Both the position numbers and the translations under genes were made by a program. 20,074 nt of DNA from Nitrospira sp. ST-bin4. Its GTDB lineage: Bacteria; Nitrospirota; Nitrospiria; Nitrospirales; Nitrospiraceae. The stretch is taken from contig MSXM01000043.1 of assembly GCA_002083565.1 (NCBI GenBank), forward strand, positions 46,507 through 66,580, written 5' to 3'. The notes under the pieces were generated by a model, which saw only the letters and a list, made by a program, of their open reading frames with translations, did not search any database and had not been told where the DNA came from. Positions 14,964 through 20,074 of the stretch are shown piece after piece (within the stretch, counting starts at the first letter, position 1; each line of letters opens with the position of its first letter).

Positions 14964-16412
14964 TTATCGCAGCAGAACCTTCTCCAGAATGGCCTTGAGC
15001 TGATCGCGCAGGCTGGCGGTTTCCTTTTCGGCAGCCTCGAGTTTTTGCAGCAGTTCCTCCGGGTCGCCATGGTCGTAGGCGACGGTGTGCGGATTCTTGA
15101 TGTCGAGGTTATAGCCACGGGCTTTCACCTCGTCGGTGGTGACCTTCCATGCGACCTCAGTTTCTTTGCGCCCCTTGCGTTTCGCACCGCCCCACCACTC
15201 CACGCAGGGTTTTAGATGCTCGACGCGGATAGGCTTAGTCATGGAGTAGGCCTTCTGCCCATCGGGGATGCGGTGCTCGTAGAACCAGATGTCCTTGGTC
15301 GGCTCGCCCTTTTCGAAAAACAAGAGATTCGTACCGATGTTGGCGTAGGGCTTGAAGACGCTATTGGGTAGTCGGATGATCGTATGGAGGTTGCATTCCT
15401 CCATGAGATGCTCCTTGAGCCGAGTCTTGACCCCTTCGCCGAACAACGAGCCGTCCGGCAAGACGACAGCAGCGCGGCCGCCTGATTTGAGCAGTCGCAC
15501 AATCAACGCGAGAAAGAGATCCGCAGTCTCGCGTGTCTGAAAGTGCTTGGGAAAGTTGCTTTCAATCCCATCTTCTTCCTTGCCGCCAAAGGGCGGATTG
15601 GTCAGAACGATATCCACGCGATCTGCTTGGCCATAGCTGATATAGGGACGGGCCAGGGTATTGTCATGGCGGACGAAAGAGGGATCGTCAATGCCATGCA
15701 GTAGCATATTTGTCACGCAGAGCATGTGCGGAAGTTGCTTCTTCTCGCAGGCGCGCAACCCCTGCTGCATCTTCTGTTCGTCTGCTGGTTTCTTCACGTA
15801 ACGCTCGCGCATGTGGCGAATGGCGCAGGCGAGAAAGCCTCCGGTCCCGCAGGCCGGATCGAAAAGAATTTCTCCGGGATGCGGGTCGATGCGGTCTGCC
15901 ATGAAAGCCGTGACGGCGCGAGGCGTGTAATATTCGCCTGCATTGCCGGCACTCTGGAGATCGTTCAGTATCTGCTCGTAGATATCGCCGAAGTGTTGGC
16001 GCTCGGTCAGGTTGTTAAAGTCGATGCTGTTGATCTTGTTGATCACCTGCCGCATGAGCTGGCCGGACTTCATGTAGTTGTAGGCGTCTTCGAAGACATC
16101 CCTCACGACACGACGGCGACCGTCCTTACCGGTTAACTCTTTCAGCGAAGGGAACAGCTCATCGTTCACGAAGGCCATGAGCGGTTCGCCGGTGATGCCT
16201 TCAGGGTTCGCCGCCCAGGTGCGCCACTGGAACTTGTTCGGGATGGGCGACCGGTAGTCCTTCTGCATCGCTTCCAGTTCCAGGTCCTGGTCATCGATGA
16301 TCTTCAGAAAGAACATCCAGCAGAGCTGAGAGATACGCTGGGCGTCGCCATCGACGCCGCTATCCTGGCGCATGATGTCTTGAATGGATTTGACGGTGTT
16401 ACGGACGGTCAT
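14964..16412 (-). CDS. hsdM: Type I restriction-modification methyltransferase subunit HsdM
   Basis: The product has 482 residues and shows the full layout of a type I N6-adenine methyltransferase. The N-terminal helical domain (about 1-150, with DAQRISQLCWMFFLKIIDDQ) bridges to HsdS and DNA. The GEYYTPRAV signature begins at 159. The AdoMet-binding motif I, DPACGTGGFL, begins at 185, and the catalytic motif IV NPPF is at 272-275. The C-terminal 30 residues form a coiled coil typical of contact with HsdS helices. It transfers a methyl group from S-adenosylmethionine to adenine in both halves of the HsdS-defined site, protecting host DNA. The size is close to that of type IB HsdM proteins. ATG at 16412 lies five bases after the FRG gene stop, with only a weak ribosome site (AGGA about 12 bases away), so coupling to the upstream gene is likely. 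All key motifs are intact. Confidence 0.96.
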   Translation of the reverse strand: MTVRNTVKSIQDIMRQDSGVDGDAQRISQLCWMFFLKIIDDQDLELEAMQKDYRSPIPNKFQWRTWAANPEGITGEPLMAFVNDELFPSLKELTGKDGRRRVVRDVFEDAYNYMKSGQLMRQVINKINSIDFNNLTERQHFGDIYEQILNDLQSAGNAGEYYTPRAVTAFMADRIDPHPGEILFDPACGTGGFLACAIRHMRERYVKKPADEQKMQQGLRACEKKQLPHMLCVTNMLLHGIDDPSFVRHDNTLARPYISYGQADRVDIVLTNPPFGGKEEDGIESNFPKHFQTRETADLFLALIVRLLKSGGRAAVVLPDGSLFGEGVKTRLKEHLMEECNLHTIIRLPNSVFKPYANIGTNLLFFEKGEPTKDIWFYEHRIPDGQKAYSMTKPIRVEHLKPCVEWWGGAKRKGRKETEVAWKVTTDEVKARGYNLDIKNPHTVAYDHGDPEELLQKLEAAEKETASLRDQLKAILEKVLLR

Positions 16413-16417
16413 AGTTA

Positions 16418-17287
16418 TTAAACGTCCTGGCCTTCTACGGTTTGTCTTACCTCGATCGCTAGCTTGTACAGTGGGTCTTTGTCAGGAGGTGGATAAAGCG
16501 CGTCCTTCCTAATTTTGGGGAACGTATCCCGCTTCCAAAAGTTCCTTGGATCGAATCTGAATTTGGCGACAAGCCGACGGCCGAAATCTATCTCATAGTG
16601 CTTGTAATGGAGTTTCTGATCGTAATCGGCCATTTCCGGATATTCTCCAAGTAAGTACCCCTCCTGAATATGGGGACGAACGGCTGAAGGTGGGCACGCA
16701 CTTGCAAGCCTGACAACTTGCAATCCAGCCTCAGCACTCGCAGTGATGGCTCCACTTAGATTAGGTACGCCAAGCACAAAAACAAAGGCATCGTGTTCTG
16801 CTGTTAGCGATGCGAAAGAAGCTGCGATTCTGAGAGAATGCGTCAGGTCCAGTAACGGTGTTGGGCATACGTCGTAGTGTTGAAGGATCGACCAGCGGAG
16901 GATTTGATACCGGTTTAATCTTACACGGCCAAGCAGGCCGGCTCCTGAATAGAGAGTAGCTAATTCACTTTCTGCGGCTTTGAGCGTCACGAATCGAGAA
17001 ACGAGGGTGTCCTGCCCTGGATTTGTCGACATTCCTTTTGGGGGCCGAAACAGCGTAGGCTTCAGAGAAGTATTTCCATCCTTATTTCTATAGTCCCTAT
17101 CTTGCCCCCTGAAGAGTAGAACGTGATTGCGATTTCGGAATTGAAGCTCGGCAACATTTGTGGCCAGCTCCAGAAACGAGGACACTCTATGGCCAGCCGC
17201 TTTGCGTACAGTGGTACAGGTGACATCCTTGGCGTTGGGATGACTGTCAAAGAATGACCACATCTTGCTCAGCCCAATGGTTTCCAT
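16418..17287 (-). CDS. FRG-domain protein embedded in hsd operon
   Basis: The product has 289 residues and carries an FRG domain, named for its conserved Phe-Arg-Gly. The motif is seen as LLFRGQDRDY with F59-R60-G61, followed by LKPTLFRP (about 75-82). The second family signature, normally QHYG-PT-LLD-T, is present as QHYDVCPTPLLDLT at 136-149 followed by SLRIAASFA. The FRG domain has no firmly established biochemical activity that I can cite; genes for such proteins often sit beside restriction and other defence genes. The C-terminal third is charged, with several aromatic residues. The gene lies between hsdR (6-base gap) and hsdM (5-base gap), so co-expression with the restriction system is near certain. 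The start at 17287 is close behind the hsdR stop, with a weak AGAAGA ribosome site. It looks somewhat more AT-rich than hsdR and hsdM, which suggests separate acquisition. Confidence 0.85.
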   Translation of the reverse strand: METIGLSKMWSFFDSHPNAKDVTCTTVRKAAGHRVSSFLELATNVAELQFRNRNHVLLFRGQDRDYRNKDGNTSLKPTLFRPPKGMSTNPGQDTLVSRFVTLKAAESELATLYSGAGLLGRVRLNRYQILRWSILQHYDVCPTPLLDLTHSLRIAASFASLTAEHDAFVFVLGVPNLSGAITASAEAGLQVVRLASACPPSAVRPHIQEGYLLGEYPEMADYDQKLHYKHYEIDFGRRLVAKFRFDPRNFWKRDTFPKIRKDALYPPPDKDPLYKLAIEVRQTVEGQDV

Positions 17288-17293
17288 GATCTT

Positions 17294-19762
17294 CTAGGCG
17301 GCTCCCTGATAGAGGGCGGATTGAAGTTCATGCACGGCTTTTTCAAAGCCGGGACGTCCACCGAACGTCTTCAGTAGTTCGATAGGAGTGCCCATGCTAT
17401 CGAACGGCGAAATCTTGAGGATCTGTGGATCATCCAGACTGGTGACGCCTTCGTCCTGGTACTTCTGAAGCAAGGCTTCCAGCACGTCGCGCGCTTGCTT
17501 GCCGTACTTGGTAAAGACATCCCGCTTTCGGACATTCTCGACCCGTTCTCGCCTCGTCAGCGGCGGCTGATCGAAGGCCACATGGCAGATAAGATCGAAA
17601 GGATCGAGATCCTTTCCCACTTCGTCGGCCAGTGGTTCAAGCAACACCCCTTCTTGCTCCAGCTCCTCGATGATGGCCTGCTTGCGCTCGGCACTGTTCC
17701 ACTGTTTAAGAAACGCCGTGAGGCTGGCATAGCGCTTCCGGAGCGTCTTCTTGGAATAATCACGCAGGGTTTCAGTAACAAGCTTGCCGAATTCGTCGAG
17801 ATACTCGATCCGCTCGGCAATCACACTCACTTCATCGCCATGGATGTAGTATTTGCGCGGCTGAGTCACCCCGGGCGAGATGGTGATGTCCGGGCGTTCG
17901 GGATCGAGCACGATAGTCTCCCCCTCGGTCGGTTTCGGCGGGATCGGGTCTTCCTCGTCGGCTGACGGCATAACATTGTCAGGCAAGGCGACAGGATCAT
18001 CCTCGCCTGGTTCGTAGATCTGCACCGGTTCACCGTCGAAGTCCGGGTCGGCAAAGTGGTTGGTGGCTTTGCGGAAGTCGATGAGCGTGAAATAGTACTT
18101 CTTGGTATCCTCGTGGACGCGGGTGCCACGTCCGACGATCTGCTTGAACTCCGTCATCGACCCCACTTCACGATCAAGCACAATCAAGCGGCAGGTTTGT
18201 GCATCAACCCCGGTGGAGAGCAGCCGCGATGTCGTGACGATCACGGGGTACTTGGCCTCCGGATCGATAAAGTTACCAAGCTGGGCGATGCCTTCTGCGT
18301 CATCGCCGGTAATGCGCATGACATATCGCTCGTTCTGCTGTACAAGGTCGGAGTTCTCGTTGATCAGGGCCTGGCGCATCCGGGCGGCGTGTTCAACATC
18401 CACGCAGAAGACGATGGTTTTTTGAAAGCGGTCCCCGCTTTCCTTCAAGAACTCACTCACTTTGTGGGCGACACGCTTGGTCCGTTCGTCGATCACCAGA
18501 TTCCGATCGTAGTCCTTCTGGTTATAGATGCGATCTGCGATCTCCTGCCCGTACTTATCGATCTCCCCCTTGGCCGGACGGTAGCCTTCCACGTCTACGT
18601 CCAAATGAACCTTTACCACTTTATAGGGAGCGAGGAAGCCATCGCGGATGCCTTCCCTCAGCGAATAGGTGTACACGGGTTTGCCGAAGTAATGGATGTT
18701 CGATACGTACTCCGTCTCCTTCGGCGTCGCGGTGAGCCCGATCTGGGTGGCGCTGGAGAAGTGGTCAAGAATCTCCCGCCAGGCGGAGTCCGCCGCAGCG
18801 CTGCCCCGGTGGCATTCGTCGATCACGATGAGGTCGAAGAAATCCCGCGAGAGTTCCCGATACAGCTTGTCGCTTTCCTCCGGCCCGGTAATAGCTTGAT
18901 ACAGTCCGAGGTAGATCTCATAGGAGGTATCGATCCGCCGATGCCTTTTGTCCACAGCAAGGGACAGATCAACGGCGGTGCCATCCTCGCGCTCGATGGT
19001 CTTGGCGCCGGTGCTGAGTTTGGCCATCGTCTTCCCAAAGGGGCGGAAGTCATTGACCATCGTTTGGTCAATCAGGACATTGCGATCAGCGAGATAAAGA
19101 ATGCGTCTCTTGCGTTTGGCTTTCCAGAGACGCCAAATGATTTGAAACGCGGTGTAGGTCTTTCCGGTACCGGTCGCCATGACAAGGAGGATACGGTCCT
19201 GCCCTTTTGCGATGGCTTCCACGGTCTTGTTGATGGCGATTTGCTGGTAGTAGCGCGGCTCCTTGCCGCTCGCATCGTCGTGGTAGTCCTGCAGGATGAT
19301 CTCTTCCTGGGACGGGGCTACACCTTTCCACGTCCGGTAGTTCTTCCAGAGGAGTTCGGGCGTGGGAAACGCGTTCAGCGACAGCTCGACTTCTTGTTTC
19401 TCGCTCTGACCTGTTCGGTCGTGAAAGACGAAACCGTCACCGTTCGATGAAAAGACGAAGGGAATATCCAGCGTCGCAGCATATTCGAGCCCCTGCTGCA
19501 TCCCGCCCCCGACTGGGTGATTGTTGTCTTTCGCTTCGATGAGGGCGATAGGAATGTTCGGCTTGTAGTAGAGAATGTAATCAGCAAACTTGGCCTTGCC
19601 GCGTGTGACGAGCTTCCCACGGACGATGATTCGCCCTTTCGTGAAGTAGACCTGCTCGCGGATTTGTGACAGGAGCTCCCATCCCGCCTCTTGAACAGCG
19701 GGTGTAATGAATTTCGTGCAGATGTCGCGTTCAGTGAGAGCTTTCTTGTCGAGTCCCGCCAT
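17294..19762 (-). CDS. hsdR: Type I restriction enzyme endonuclease/translocase subunit HsdR
   Basis: The product has 822 residues. The N-terminal nuclease domain has the PD-(D/E)XK residues D61 (FADYILYY) and E76-x-K78 (LIEAKDN), plus QQGLEYA at 89-95. The superfamily 2 helicase motor follows: Walker A ATGTGKT at 196-202, the DECH box at 315-318, TATPKE at about 344-349, and QIVGRGTR in motif VI. The C-terminal region, about 620-822, resembles the EcoEI-type HsdR C-terminal domain and should bind HsdM/HsdS. The size fits type IB enzymes (about 810 residues) rather than the roughly 1000-1200 of IA and IC. The complex binds unmethylated sites, pulls in DNA with ATP and cuts at distant positions. 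It is the first gene of the operon. ATG at 19762 has only a weak ribosome site (GGGG about 11 bases upstream). All catalytic motifs are intact. Confidence 0.95.
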   Translation of the reverse strand: MAGLDKKALTERDICTKFITPAVQEAGWELLSQIREQVYFTKGRIIVRGKLVTRGKAKFADYILYYKPNIPIALIEAKDNNHPVGGGMQQGLEYAATLDIPFVFSSNGDGFVFHDRTGQSEKQEVELSLNAFPTPELLWKNYRTWKGVAPSQEEIILQDYHDDASGKEPRYYQQIAINKTVEAIAKGQDRILLVMATGTGKTYTAFQIIWRLWKAKRKRRILYLADRNVLIDQTMVNDFRPFGKTMAKLSTGAKTIEREDGTAVDLSLAVDKRHRRIDTSYEIYLGLYQAITGPEESDKLYRELSRDFFDLIVIDECHRGSAAADSAWREILDHFSSATQIGLTATPKETEYVSNIHYFGKPVYTYSLREGIRDGFLAPYKVVKVHLDVDVEGYRPAKGEIDKYGQEIADRIYNQKDYDRNLVIDERTKRVAHKVSEFLKESGDRFQKTIVFCVDVEHAARMRQALINENSDLVQQNERYVMRITGDDAEGIAQLGNFIDPEAKYPVIVTTSRLLSTGVDAQTCRLIVLDREVGSMTEFKQIVGRGTRVHEDTKKYYFTLIDFRKATNHFADPDFDGEPVQIYEPGEDDPVALPDNVMPSADEEDPIPPKPTEGETIVLDPERPDITISPGVTQPRKYYIHGDEVSVIAERIEYLDEFGKLVTETLRDYSKKTLRKRYASLTAFLKQWNSAERKQAIIEELEQEGVLLEPLADEVGKDLDPFDLICHVAFDQPPLTRRERVENVRKRDVFTKYGKQARDVLEALLQKYQDEGVTSLDDPQILKISPFDSMGTPIELLKTFGGRPGFEKAVHELQSALYQGAA

Positions 19763-19809
19763 CTACCAGAACCCCACACGCTAAAGGCTTTGCCGCCGCA
19801 GAATACCCC

Positions 19810-19843
19810 TTTCCCAGCGGGAAATCACCCCGCCTTAATGGGG
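19810..19843 (-). promoter_or_regulatory. Tandem hairpins in the hsdR leader
   Basis: Read on the minus strand, CCCC-ATTAAGGC-GGGG (19843-19828) is followed by TTTCCC-GCT-GGGAAA (19824-19810). The second is a perfect 6-base-pair stem with a 3-base loop. They lie about 50 bases before the hsdR start. Neither is followed by a T-tract, so they are not classic terminators. They could shape leader mRNA, or simply belong to the C-rich dispersed sequence that continues to about 19880. Confidence 0.35.
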
Positions 19844-19892
19844 AGGGCTAGGGGCCCGTGGCGAGGGGCAAGGGGGTGTGAAAAGTAAGAGC

Positions 19893-20048
19893 GGAGCGGG
19901 TTTGTCTTGCTGGTCTGTTTGCTGGGGAACAAGGTGAGACGAGCGGGACGGGAGGATGGTTGGTCTGGTTCATCTGGTTTATTTAGTTTGTTTGCGTGAA
20001 CCAGAGAAACCAAGGGAACCACATGAACAAGACAGACGAACCCGCTCC
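19893..20048. repeat. Long imperfect inverted repeat with GGTTT-type low complexity
   Basis: The outer arms are GGAGCGGGTTTGTCT at 19893-19907 and AGACGAACCCGCTCC at 20034-20048, pairing over 15 bases with one mismatch. An inner perfect pair, TCTGGTTCA at 19964-19972 and TGAACCAGA at 19997-20005, lies within. Between them the sequence is full of TGGTT/GGTTT units on one side and AACCA units on the other. The whole could fold into a cruciform or large hairpin. It has the look of a non-coding dispersed repeat or small non-autonomous element; I see no flanking target-site duplication. Confidence 0.6.
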
Positions 20049-20074
20049 ACCAATTGACCTCGCGCAAAAGACGG

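Larger units (their letters stand above)
19763..20074. promoter_or_regulatory. Upstream region of the defence operon, repeat-rich
   Basis: These 312 bases precede hsdR, so the operon promoter is expected here or further out. No convincing -35/-10 pair is visible on the minus strand. The proximal part holds two small hairpins and a C-rich low-complexity stretch; the distal part holds a long imperfect inverted repeat, both listed separately. An 80-codon minus-strand frame and a 65-codon plus-strand frame cross the region, but their composition follows the repeats, so I do not call them genes. Confidence 0.5.

Noticed and set aside
18056..19450. 464-codon open frame on the plus strand opposite hsdR
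   Set aside because: It is antisense to a gene with all HsdR motifs intact. Long antisense frames are common in GC-rich coding sequence, and there is no ribosome site or recognisable domain.
1..20074. CRISPR array, tRNA or rRNA genes, transposase or integrase
   Set aside because: I saw no regularly spaced direct repeats, no tRNA-like fold or rRNA sequence, and no recombinase motif in any frame that could be a gene.

Overview
The window looks like a chromosomal accessory region from a Gram-negative-type bacterium with moderately high GC content. Exported proteins carry Sec-type signal peptides, ribosome binding sites are of the GGAGG kind, and the gap upstream of hsdR holds C-rich and GGTTT-rich low-complexity sequence. 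The style reminds me of Nitrospira and its relatives, but no marker gene confirms this, so the taxonomy is a low-confidence guess.

Left part, about 1-5092: small conserved-looking genes of unknown role. A divergent pair opens the window: a predicted exported, helix-rich protein on the minus strand, cut by the window edge, and a small predicted exported protein on the plus strand. They share a 320-base intergenic region. A second divergent pair follows: a minus-strand protein with an N-terminal CCHC zinc finger, a long helical middle and one membrane segment, and a plus-strand basic protein of unknown function. Two convergent gaps (2083-2697 and 4739-5092) carry related copies of a short dispersed repeat.

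Right part, 19762 down to 5093: eight genes on the minus strand, tightly packed, forming what looks like one defence operon. The order is hsdR, FRG-domain protein, hsdM, a putative PD-(D/E)XK nuclease-like protein, hsdS, a RloC/PrrC-like ATPase with a zinc hook and a candidate Arg-Glu-His anticodon-nuclease site, a YhaO/SbcD-like metallophosphoesterase and a YhaN/SbcC-like ATPase. Gaps are 5-15 bases within the restriction part and 52 bases before the RloC-like gene. The last three genes are linked by a TAATG and an ATGA overlap, which suggests a translationally coupled module.

Proposed logic (inference): HsdR/M/S form a type I restriction-modification system that looks most like the type IB (EcoAI/EcoEI) family in subunit sizes. 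The FRG and PD-(D/E)XK proteins are accessory effectors inserted between the three hsd genes. The RloC-like protein could be a second line of defence that cleaves tRNA when DNA restriction fails or DNA is damaged, coupled here to an Mre11/Rad50-like DNA-end-processing pair. The 312 bases upstream of hsdR hold repeat-like, hairpin-forming sequence in which the operon promoter must lie, unless transcription starts outside the window. I found no tRNA, rRNA, CRISPR array, transposase or integrase.
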